This document shows, one piece after another, positions 54,401 to 64,000 of a DNA stretch of 64,000 nt. The translations under genes and the position numbers were made by a program. Positions within the stretch are counted from its first letter, which is position 1. The number at the start of each line of letters is the position of its first letter. This DNA comes from Diphasiastrum complanatum (Eukaryota > Streptophyta > Lycopodiopsida > Lycopodiales > Lycopodiaceae): positions 62,565,141 to 62,629,140 of the forward strand of contig CM055100.1 in NCBI GenBank assembly GCA_029204225.1, given 5' to 3'. Below the pieces are notes generated by a model. That model saw only the letters and a program-made list of their open reading frames with translations. It was not told the DNA's origin and did no database searches.

Positions 54401-56191
54401 CCGAAGAATCCCTTCTAGACCTCTTTGATACAACTGGCCAACAATCAACTGATAAGGTCTAGCCTTCAAGATCAATTTCTGTTGTTCCGCCTTTGGTAGT
54501 GACTTGTCTGGTTGGCCCCGCATTAGATATTCAACAATGTCGGCAGCCCATTTTGGTACTGTGTCCACGTAAAATAAGACAACATCGACCAGCTCATCAT
54601 CGGGTTGGGTTGCAATCTCCTTTCCCTTGATTCGAGATACATGATCTACCATGTAGTGTTGTTTTCCCTTGCAAACTACTATCCGAAAATCAAATTCCAA
54701 TAATAAAGGTAGCCATCTGGTGATTCTTCCGGTGTTGTAAGTTTTGTTAACAAGATAGAACAAGGGTTGATGGTCCGTATAAAAAACAAAATGTGTGGCC
54801 ATCAGGTAGTGTCGAAATTTCTTAATCGCATAGATCATTGTCAGTGCTTCCCGCTCTATGGTTGAATAATTCATGTCTGTATCACTGAGCTATCGGCTTG
54901 CAAATCGGATTGGAAAATCATTTTTGTGTTCACCTGGCTGGGTTAAGACTGCTCCAACTGCATACTTCGATGCGTCCGTATGCACGTGAAACTCAATGGA
55001 CCAATTGGGTGGGCGTAAGATTGGTGCTGAAACCAATGCATACTTAAGCTTTTGGAAAGCCTTTAGGGCTTCCTCGTTCCAATGTGGATCCATTGTGAGT
55101 TTGTGAATTGGTCGGGCTAACTCCGCAAAATCAAGAATGAAGACCCTATAATAGTTAGCATGACCCATAAAGATGTAGACTTCGCGGATCGTTCCCGGTG
55201 GTGGTAGATCAACAATGATCCTGATCTTTGATAGATTTATGGCGATCCCGTGTCTTGACACTATATGGCCAAGAATCAAGCCATGTGTCATCCAAAATTA
55301 ACATTTTTCTGGATTCAGGGAGATCTGGAAGTTGCGACATTTCTGTAACACTTTCTCCAAATTAGATAAGTGTTTAGAGTCTGGTCCATGCACGCACAGA
55401 TCCTTCAAATAAATTTTCAGAAATTTTTGCAAATAATCCTTGAATGCCACCTACATGACTCGTTGGAAGGTGCTTGTGGCATTGCAAAGTCCGAATGGCA
55501 TCACTTTATAGGCATAGGTTCCCCATTCTATGGCAAACTTTGTCTTGTGCTGGTCTTGGGGGGCTATCTTCACCTGGTTGTAGCCGCTGAAGCCATCTAG
55601 AAAACTGTAGGCTTCGGCGCCAGCTACTCTATCAAGGACACATTTTGTAAATGGTAAAGGAAAATGATCCTTCTTGGTGACTGCATTTAGCACTTTCAGA
55701 TTCACGCAGATCCGCATTTTGTCGTTCTTCTTGGGTACTATAACCATCGGCGATACCCATTCCGTGTGCTCGATTTCGTAAATGAAATTTGCATCCATTA
55801 GCTTCTGCAACTCCTGCTTGATCAGTTCTGTATAATTCGGGTTGCAGCGGTAGTAACGACTTACCTTGGGGACTACTCCATCCACCAAGGGTATGGTGTG
55901 TTGGACTATTGTTGGAGGAATGGCCTTAAGATCACTATAACTCCCAAAAAAACAGTCTTTATAATCCACCAACAATGATCGTAGTCTCTTGAACTGTGTG
56001 GGCGTTAATTGCTCTCTCACATGCACTATTTTTTCTTCTTCACCTGGCTCGGCAAGGTTCATCGATTGCGTTCGCGCAAGTCCCTTGAAGACATGTTCCG
56101 CTGGTGCCTGACTTTGATCAGGTTCTCGCTGGGCTTGCAGCATCATTATTACCACGTTGTCCAAGGTATAATTTTTGAAAGTTTCAGGCAT
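54400..56191 (-). pseudogene. Reverse transcriptase and RNase H of gypsy element G
   Basis: Segment 56191-55451 holds the pre-RT and RT (VREQLTPTQFKRLRSLLVDY, EHTEWVSPMVIVPKKNDKMR, YSFLDGFSGYNQVKIAPQDQ, VMPFGLCNATSTFQ). The active-site region near 55405 reads IYLKDLCVHG where FVDDFCVHG is expected, so the first catalytic Asp is lost. Segment 55291-54890 has the RT thumb and RNase H start (ILRPPNWSIEFHVHTDASKY). Segment 54874-54400 has MNYSTIEREALTMIYAIKKF and VFYTDHQPLFYLVNK. At least three stops or shifts separate the segments. Confidence 0.85.
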
Positions 56192-56599
56192 CTCGTGAAC
56201 TGGAGCTCATCAAGATTCCTCCTTCAGCATATTGATCTTAGCCCGACTGGTCATTTTTTGATTTTCAGTCACCTGTGTAGAAGATGACGTTGTATCTGAG
56301 TCCATCTTGATTGACTTCAAGAAATCCAACACCTTCTTTTTGTCTTATTTCGTCATTTTGGTGGATTCTTCCTTGTTGTCTTTCATCGGAACTGCCGTGA
56401 CATTCGTCTCGTGGTTGCAAATATCAACATCTACCGTAGCTATCACCTCTTTAGGTAGATCACTCCAACGTATCACCTGGTTGTAGCGTTGCTTCAACTG
56501 ATTCTTCTTATTCGTAGGTGCCTTGGGTGGATCGATCCTTGAGACTTTCGCCATGGCAGACTTTTGTGGTGGTTGAGCTGGTACTTTCTTGAATTCATA

Positions 56600-57669
56600 G
56601 CGATCTGAGTCCATGTGGTGTAGGACCTACTCATCAATCAACTCAACCTTCTTATTATAAGTTAGAGCATGTTGCCAATGGACTAAATCATTGTCCACTG
56701 GGTTCTCAATAGGTTCCGCTGACAGCCATGCTACATTTATTATATTCATCCCAAATGTGATTGGTGTGTCCATAGTGTAACACTTGGGTGAAGATGTACT
56801 GGGTTCAAGATCTGATTCATATTGACATGTCCGGTAGTCAATAGTTGCTAATGCATCCATCCATCTCACGACATCCATCTCTGAATCATAGTGACCTCCC
56901 TTGGCTGGCCTTGGGCGATCAATCGTGTGATCTGTCATGGATGATCCGTCATCAGCTTTGGGTGCAATAGGTTTCACTGCCCATGTGGTTGGATCAACCT
57001 TTACAGCCTGTTCTTTGTTCTCGAAGGTGAGTTTCCTCATACCCCAGTTGTGTACTACTTGCGCAGTCCTCAACCATGGTCTTTCCAATAAAACACGGTA
57101 TGCAATTGGAGATTCAGGTATATCCATGACTACAAAAGTAATCACAAACTGCATGTCTGTTATCTTTATAGGGATATCGACAACTACACCTTTTGGTTTC
57201 ACACAGGATTGATTAGCTAGCTTGATGGCGAATCTTGCTGGCTTTAATCCTTGTAAACTCCACTTTTCATACAAAGTAGTAGAGATCAATTTCACACCTG
57301 ATTCTCCATCTACTATTGTCGCCTCGTCCTCGTATCTCTTGTGTTTGATTGGCAAAGTGATGTTGTGTTCCTCACTTTCCCATGTTGTCCCGATGTGGAG
57401 GATGTTACTCGTTTCTTCATATCCTGTACAATATATGGGCTCAGGCCTACTGGCTCCTCATCCGCTTTGGCCCATTCAGCTAGAAGGCTTTTCGCATGTG
57501 GTGTAATCCGTAGTAGTTCTCCGAGTGGTAAACTAACACGGCTCGCCAATAAAAGTGTGAGCCTTTCAGTGCGTGGTTCCTCGGGCTCCACCATGTAAAA
57601 AGGTGGTTCATGTTGGTGCAACCGATCATTCTGATTAGTCGCAGTGGTGAGCCCGCCTGCGGTTCCCAT
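56600..57669 (-). pseudogene. Protease region of gypsy element G
   Basis: Open from 57355 to 56627. Near its start EATIVDGESGVKLIS aligns with the retroviral-type protease D[ST]G region of Athila/Tat elements, and YRVLLERPWLRTAQVVHNWG is the conserved C-terminal landmark. An acidic linker follows (EMDVVRWMDALATIDYRT). The preceding segment 57669-57313 is a gag-protease linker in another frame. Confidence 0.75.
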
Positions 57670-58139
57670 TCGATGCCAACTGGAGGTTCCGTGGGATTAT
57701 CCCTTTCCTGCTCTTTCTCCTCCGCTTGTGCTTTCTGTACTCAGTGTCTTATTTTCTGGTACTATCTTCTTTCTTTCCTCACATTCGGATATGGCACTGA
57801 AGTTGAGGGTTGGTCGTCAGTGACCGAGAGTGGTGGTGAGGGAGCCACTTCCTTCCTCTTCTGTGCTTGCGTGACGACTAACAACAAATCATGTGAAGTG
57901 CCCTCCCTCTCCTGGCCTGCACATCAATTGTGCTCGTTGGAATCACACCAGTACGTCTGTTTGCATCCTCTACATGATTCTTGTTGTGAATTTCTTCTGC
58001 TTTAGGTTTTCTGTTGCCACTCTTCAAATCTCCTTCAACTCGTGTGATTTCTTTCATATATGATTTTTTTGAAAAGAGTTTTGCATACTTCATGTTTTAT
58101 GAGAGCCGTTGGTGCAGATTTGGTAGTGGCGAGTGCAGG

Positions 58140-60006
58140 AGAGGATAGAAAGATTTCCTTGTGGTTGAAAAGTGGGTGACCTTTACGCACCATACCTTCC
58201 AACGAGGAAGCACCAGATATTGTTGAGGTGAGGGAACTTCCTAAAGTTCACATTCTTATAAAGCTTCTTGAGGTACTTATTATACCGTACCTAATGTGGC
58301 AAATAGCTTAGATATTTTTCTTATGGTTTCTCGATCAGTTCCACACTCGTTGAACCCATAGTTGTGGTAGTTTTTAGCTTCAATAAGGAGCATGGAATTG
58401 GTGTCTTTCTGATGGCATCCCTGCTGGAACTGCTGGTTCTTGTATCGCCATGAAGTTGAGAGGTGCACTGGTCCCAGGTTTTAATAAACAATTTTTGTAA
58501 CAGTGTCCATAACCGCATTCTCGGCAGAAGGATGTATATTGTCCCTTGTAGGGACATTCCGCAATTCTTTGTCCTTCACCACATCCGTAGCAGCCGTAGT
58601 TCCTTTTGCCTTGACGTTGAGTTTGAGATGCATAGGCTGCAACATATTCATTTATGGCAGGATCCATAAATGGTTCATCTAGTCTGTACCATTGCTGTTG
58701 CTCAGGTTGAGGTGGTACTTGCATCTCTGGTTCCGCTGCTATCAGGTTTACATGGGCCACTTGTTGATTGGTTGGCCCTGGTGGTGCAGGTAAGGCCATA
58801 CGTTGTTGTTGATTCGGTGCGCCATACCTCGGAGCCGCGTTTGGTGCCCCTTGATGATAAGGATAAGAAGTCTAATAAGGACTTCTCTTCTGTTGAACAA
58901 TATGGGGATTAAACGAGGCAAAATGTTGTATCGTGCGATGTTGCATTGTACAGATGATAAAATCTATGTGTCAGTCTCAGATTTTGCTTTAGGACTGGAC
59001 ACTCGTTCGTTGTATGGTTTTGTGTACACACTGAACACCATACATTCTCCCATCTTGGATACTGTAGCTGGTTTGGTTCCGGTTAATGTGGCATTATTGC
59101 TATAGCTCCTTGTAAGGCTTTCAGTTTTTGGTCAAACTGCGTCGTAAGTTGCTCCATCTATTGTTTGTGTAATTTTGTCATTTGCTCCAACAACAATTCT
59201 GTGGATAGAGCGGATGCGTTTGAAGATGATGATGCAATCGAGGGAGTAGGAGTGTGGGTGGATGGATATTCGTCATCAAATCCCTCATCCTCTTCCTTGA
59301 TGGCATCTTCCATAGCTTCTTGTAGAGTAGCATACTGCTCCCGTCGTTTCAGTTCTCTTTTGATGCTTCATGGTAGTCCGGCTAGGAACCACATGATCAC
59401 CGCATCATCAGGAGTTAGGGTTGCACTGCACTCGGATCGTAGATGTTTGACCCGTTCAATATAGTCCCTAACCCTTTCTCATTTTCCCATCTTGACTTTA
59501 CTCAACAAGAGAAACAGGTCTTCCAAGAACTTCCTTGGTTTAAAGCGTGTAATGAGAGCCGCTTTAACCGCTTCCCAGGTGGATTTTTCTTCTTATGACA
59601 GGCTGAAAAACCAATCCTGAGCCACTGCCAATAAGGACATGGGAAACAACATCAACTTTTTCGCAGGGGTCCGTTCACCGTAGATTTCACAAGCTTGCTC
59701 ATAGATATGGAGGAATCGGATGGGATCTGATGATCTGTTGTATTTTGGTATTTCCATCTGTGGTGCTCTCTGGACTACTTGCAAGGGAGCAACAAGTACG
59801 GGTTGGCCCATTGGATCCATTGGTGCTGGTTCTGGTTCTGCCTCTTGTTGCACAACTGCTAATCTGGGAAGGTGTGGTGCTTGATTTGCTATCCTTTGTA
59901 CTATTGATCGTCCCGATCTCAGATTTATCTGATGGTGGGTTCCAAAGTGGTTGGATCTTGCTTGTACAGTAGTGAAATGCAGTCTGGATCTTAAGGATTT
60001 GATCAA
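58140..60006 (-). pseudogene. Gag of gypsy element G
   Basis: Minus strand. Starts before 59820 (MDPMGQPVLVAPLQVVQRAP), then FLHIYEQACEIYGERTPAKK and MSLLAVAQDWFFSLS (59640), a stop, VRDYIERVKHLRSECSATLT (59440) and IMWFLAGLP. The nucleocapsid part at 58380-58799 has two zinc-knuckle-like CxxC blocks (CYGCGEGQRIAEC and CRECGYGHCYKNC), the first lacking its His. The parallel copy on the plus strand is at 47220-49030. Confidence 0.8.
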
Positions 60007-60149
60007 TCTGATTGGCCGAAAGTGAAATTTAGGCCTTTTACGGTGGTTTTTCCTTGATAACTTCTTGCTCCTTGCACTGATTGACCTGAAATTTTGACAA
60101 TAGCTAGATTTGATGTAGATCTTTCCACTGATCTAGTCTACAAGGGTTG

Positions 60150-60660
60150 TCTTATTCAAGGGTTGGTTGTGTGAGGGTTCTTTCGCTATTTTTGTAGGTA
60201 AAAAACTTGATATCCCTCAGATCTTTAGGAAGTAACTCTCTCTGAACAAACTAACTCTCGCAGGCTTTTCTGTGTCCTTGTCTCACTGAGATGGAACTTC
60301 AAAATCTTCTGCGAGAGTTCTTGTCCACTGGAACTGAAAAATTTGGTGTCTGCGAGGGTTCTCTGGTACTTTTCCATTTTTTTTTCATTGAAAACTCTCG
60401 CACAGGCACTCAGACATCAAACTAACTCTCGCAAGTTTCTCTGTGTCCTGGTCTCACTGAGATGGAACTTCAGAGGGCTCTGCGAGAGTTCTGGTAAAGT
60501 TTTGAATTTTTTTGAATTTCTTCAAGGGTTTTTTGAATTTTTATGATTTTTCTCTGATTTTTGCAATCTGCTTGGAACTAACTCTTGCAGGCTTCTATGT
60601 AGGTCGAGGACAGTACCCTGAAGCTGTTGTCAGTCATGCAAGGGTTAATTCAAACTGGTT
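60150..60660 (-). repeat. Leader repeats of gypsy element G
   Basis: A block of about 75 bp (CTAACTCTCGCA...TCTCACTGAGATGGAACTTC...CTGCGAGAGTTCT) occurs at 60247-60325 and again at 60421-60495. Each copy has AACTCTCGCA near one end and TGCGAGAGTT near the other, so each can fold into a stem. More single copies of TGCGAGGGTT lie around them. Confidence 0.75.
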
Positions 60661-60948
60661 TTGGAGATATAAAAATCTGATGAGATTTTAGACTCTTTTT
60701 TCCTCCAAAATGCAGATTGGTGTGTTTTTTGGGTTTTTTTGACTAGTTGGTTTGGGTTTCAAGCCCTTAGAGGCTATTCAGGGCCTCCTCTACCCTCTCA
60801 CACCTCCTCCGCTAGTTGTGAACAGTCCAAACACACAAAAAAACAAAACAAAAAACTAACTCTAAACTCCCAAAAATCTACCTAAAACTACTCTAAAAAA
60901 CAAGCAAATAGCTAAAATGCAACTAAACTAGCTAGTGGAAACCTAACC

Positions 60949-60963
60949 TTGGCAACGGCGCCA
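60949..60963 (-). other. tRNA-Asp-type primer-binding site of gypsy element G
   Basis: Minus strand TGGCGCCGTTGCCAA, complementary (13 bases) to the 3' end of plant tRNA-Asp (GGCAACGGCGCCA). This is the primer site known from Athila/Tat elements. One base separates it from the LTR end at 60965. Confidence 0.85.
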
Positions 60964-60964
60964 C

Positions 60965-61640
60965 TGTAGGGTCGTAGATCTTGCGTAGTATAGCCCTCCT
61001 GCCTGTCAACAAGGGCTAGTTCACTGGATAGGCACCTAACTATGCATAGATGCTAATTCTAATTAGTTTCCTACTTTGCATCTAACTCTACCTCCACTAA
61101 CACTACTCACACTAACACTACTTCCCCAACTAACTTCATCATGATTTTGTGTGAAGAGAGAGGATAGTATAGAAGAGGAAGAAGAAGGAGAAGAGAGAAA
61201 GAGAGAGAAATGAGATGGAGGTTAGCTCAAATGCTCAATTTCATTGCTTATGGAAAAACCTTAACTAGCATAAACCAAAGGGCATGGGAAATGGAAATAA
61301 CAAGCAATCACAACAAGAGCATAAACAAGAGTGATTAGCAAATGAGGATGCTTGAGCTCTCAAAATGATAGAGTCTCCTCCTCTCTATTAAACATCCAAA
61401 TAGTGTACAAATGGTGCCTTTTTATAAAATGGGGAAGGCCCTTGCCCCAAAATCCTATTGGCTAATATTCACATTGATCCTATCCATTCATCTTGGACCC
61501 AACTTGATCCAAGGGTCCACAAAAAGTACTTTGAAATTCACAAGATTCATGTGAGTCCCAATTTGGACCCAACTCTAAAAAGTAATCTTCTAAGTTTAAA
61601 AATGACTTTATTTTAATTCAAAGGCCCAAGTCTATTTTAT
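60965..61640 (-). repeat. 5' LTR of gypsy element G (outer end unresolved)
   Basis: Its inner end TGTAGGGTCGTAG... abuts the primer site. A minus-strand TATA-like box (TTTTATAAAAAGG) lies near 61425, with GA-rich sequence at 61150-61215 downstream of it. Where it gives way to copia E sequence (somewhere before 61865) cannot be seen. Confidence 0.55.
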
Positions 61641-61865
61641 TTTATTTACACTTAAACTTGCATGCTCATTGGGCCATGGGCTTACGCGCACAGGATGCCA
61701 TGCCCTTGCAACACATTTTATTGGTCAAATTTATTTATTTACAATTCATTGGGAATACCCCCAATAGCAGTGTCGCGAGAGTTGGCCAGAATCATTTTCT
61801 AAGTGTTTTTTACTTAGTGCTGAATTTTTCTCATTACCAAAAAATGCGAACTGTGTGACGATATA

Positions 61866-64000
61866 GTTCAAAAATGCAGACTGTGTGAAACAGTTCAAAA
61901 TGCAACAGTTAGAAAAAATAGCAAAGAAAAAGGCTAAGAAAAAAACTAAGGCTTTGAAAGATAGAAACTCTTAGTTTCTTCAGCTCCCTCTCAAAGCTGG
62001 AATTTTTCTGATTCCTAGTCTTGCACACTGCTTCTCAAAATTTGCCTTGTCAAGAGGCTTCGTGAAAATATCAGCCACCATCTGCTTTGTTGGAATAAAC
62101 TCGGTCCTCAGCCTGTCTTTCTCAACTAGACCTCTTATCAGATGATATCTGATAGCAATGTGTTTCGTCCTGGAATGAAACACTGGATCCTTTGTCAGAT
62201 AAATGGCAGATGCATTATCCATGAACAGTAGCAATGGCTCGTTGGAGTTCTCTCCTAGTCCGTCAAAAACTGCTTGAGCCATGTAAGCTCGTTCGCCATC
62301 TTGGCTACTGCAACATACTTTGCTTCGCAGGATGATTGCATAGTTATGATCTGCTTCCTACTGATCCATATCACAGCTGCACCAGCTGTTATTGTGCATC
62401 CTCCTGAGATGCTCTTGCAGTCATCTTTCAGGGATGCCCAGCTTGCATCGTTGTAGGATTTGATCTGAAATATTTCATGTTGAAAAAAAATAGCCCATAA
62501 TCCTTCGTCTATTGAAGGTATTGCAGAATTCTCTTGGCTATCTTCTAGTGCATAGGACTTGGATTGATATTAAACTGGCTCTTTTTGAAAACCGCATAAG
62601 CAATGTCAGGGCATGTATTATCTACCAAGTACATGAGTGATCCAATTAACCTCCTGTAGGACACGTACTGCATGGCTTCGTGCTCTTTTGCATTCTGCGG
62701 GCAGTCTTGCTTGGTCAGAATCATTTTAGCTACTATCGGCATATTAGTCCCTTGCAGTCTGTCATTTGAAAATCATCAATGATTTTGTGGATGTATCTTG
62801 ACTGGTGAAGATACAGCTTCCCTTCGTCAAGATCTCTATCAATCTGCAATCCTAGGTAGCATCTTGCTCCCCCTAGGTCCGATATTTTAAAATGTTGTGA
62901 AATATCATGCTTCACCTAAGCAATCAAGTCGTCTCTTCTAGAGTCAGATCGATGGACTTGAATTGTCAGGTTTCTTGCCTTTGCTGACTGCTGAACTGTG
63001 GTGAGTAGCAGGTGTCCTAGGTATAGGTTTCACGTCTTGCTGCTCATCGTCTGAACAACCTCTCTGTTCATCTAGAATTTGAGCATCTTCCTCTGGATGC
63101 TCAGGGTCCGCTCCCTCCGTAGATGTTGGTAGGTCATAGTAGCCTCTGGTCAAACTTTCATAGTTGACTGGATCTCCGTCAGCCATTGTCTTTGACTCAT
63201 CAAATTTGACGTCTCTGATAGTCTTGATTTGTTTGTTGTCAGGCACGTAGATCCTGTAGTATGGGAATCCAAGCATACTGCATCTTTGATATTGATGCCA
63301 GTGAATGCTCCACTCCGGCTAGCATTGTATAGAGAAATGTATCCATGTGATACAGTCTCCTGTGCCATATAATATCCATCGATTCGTTGATCTAGTGAGT
63401 TTTTTCTAAAGGTACTCAGATCCTAAGGTGATACAGATTTTTCTTTCGCTTTCTTGTGGTGACGAGCTGAGTGGTTGCAGATTCAACCACTTTGTAGGTA
63501 TCACCTTCAAAGATGATTGTCAATCCTACGTCTACCATCTTAGCAATAGATAATAGGTCCTTCTGAAGATTGGTCACGTATAGAGTGTCTTTGAGCCTTC
63601 TGTCTCTTTCTGTGGTGCTTATCCACAATGCTCCAGTTCAGCTGACTTTGTGTCTGGAACCATCTCCCAAGATTATATATCTAGAAGACTCTGATTCTTG
63701 ATAATCAGTAATCATGTGTCTTGTTGTCACGAAGTGTGACGTTGCACCTGAATCAAGAGTTATTTCTTGTGTATCTGAAGTTGATGTCACATAGACATTA
63801 GCACACAAGTAAGCTATTGGGTTCTTGCCATTGTTGGCTCTGTCTTCGGCCATCTTGGAGGAGTCGAGTTCCTCCACATAGGATGAGCTATTGTCGCTCT
63901 CCCGTCTGCTCTCAACTTTTTTTTTTTCTGGGATTTTGGTTGCATTCAACGGCCACGTGACCCTTTTTGTGACAATAAATGCACTCTATCTTTGGATTGA
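61866..64000 (-). pseudogene. Copia element E, 3' part, runs off the window end
   Basis: Minus strand. Zinc knuckle CIYCHKKGHVAVEC (63935-63980), protease ITLDSGATSHFVTTRHMITD (about 63740), and a pre-integrase scrap LYVTNLQKDLLSIAKMVDVG (63540). Most of integrase and the first half of RT are missing. A linker follows (62944-63276), then the RT end CYLGLQIDRDLDEGKLYLHQ (62840), YRRLIGSLMYLVDNTCPDIA (62640), and RNase H with TMQSSCEAKYVAVAKMANEL (62300), FMDNASAIYLTKDPVFHSRT and VADIFTKPLDKANFEKQCAR. A purine tract AGAGGGAGC then leads to a probable LTR start (TGAAGAAAC, about 61983). Many stops and shifts. Confidence 0.8.

Overview
The window looks like a stretch of land-plant nuclear DNA, most likely from a fern. 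The organism call is inference. It rests on an intron-rich NPF transporter gene, an intronless PLS-class PPR gene with eight very similar repeat units (a style typical of fern PPR genes), very long pure GA/CT microsatellites and a dense mix of Ty1/copia and Ty3/gypsy elements. Only two host genes look intact: the NPF (NRT1/PTR) transporter at about 392-2947 (+, four exons) and the PPR gene at 42914-45898 (-). A bZIP fragment with a stop codon (28141-28438, -) and an unidentified exon pair (28880-29275, -) may be host-derived. Everything else is mobile DNA or AT-rich sequence in which I recognise nothing.

The part from 6.0 to 24.7 kb is a nest of insertions that can be read from target duplications. 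An old DNA-transposon gene (T1, -) is split: its reading frame runs from 24448 straight into 6865 once a copia element (X, LTRs 6871-7687 and 23627-24442, 5-bp duplication TGAAT) is removed. Inside X lies a second DNA element (T2, about 9.85-23.0 kb). Inside T2 sits a copia element with both LTRs of 730 bp (C, 10327-15526, duplication GATCG). T2 is the most interesting item. It carries four gene-sized units in a plus/minus/plus/minus layout: a transposase-like gene (15672-17779, +), an unknown gene (17914-18900, -), a gene resembling a Ulp1 cysteine protease (19745-20941, +, five segments with canonical introns) and an unknown 369-codon gene (21292-22608, -, three exons). The two middle genes diverge from an 850-bp spacer that holds eight CACGTG palindromes in 260 bp and four copies of a 12-bp motif. 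I cannot assign T2 to a named superfamily. All four genes carry lesions, so this copy is probably dead.

From 24.7 to 41 kb there is a truncated copia (D) with a solo LTR in its integrase, the bZIP fragment, a large imperfect inverted repeat (30.5-31.6 kb), a decayed gypsy element with a coiled-coil ORF after pol (31.9-36.1 kb) and a very decayed chromovirus on the minus strand (36.4-39.4 kb). The PPR gene follows, with a 184-bp hairpin element just upstream of its start codon.

From 46.9 to 64 kb come copia and gypsy gag remnants (+), a deleted copia whose LTR contains a 140-bp CT tract, and a long minus-strand gypsy element (G, about 50.2-61.6 kb) with a tRNA-Asp type primer site, gag, protease, RT, RNase H, integrase and an extra 3' ORF. 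Its integrase is split by a copia 3' fragment. A minus-strand copia (E, 61.9 kb to the window end) runs out of the window. Exact element ends, gene starts and superfamily assignments are limited by reading by eye.
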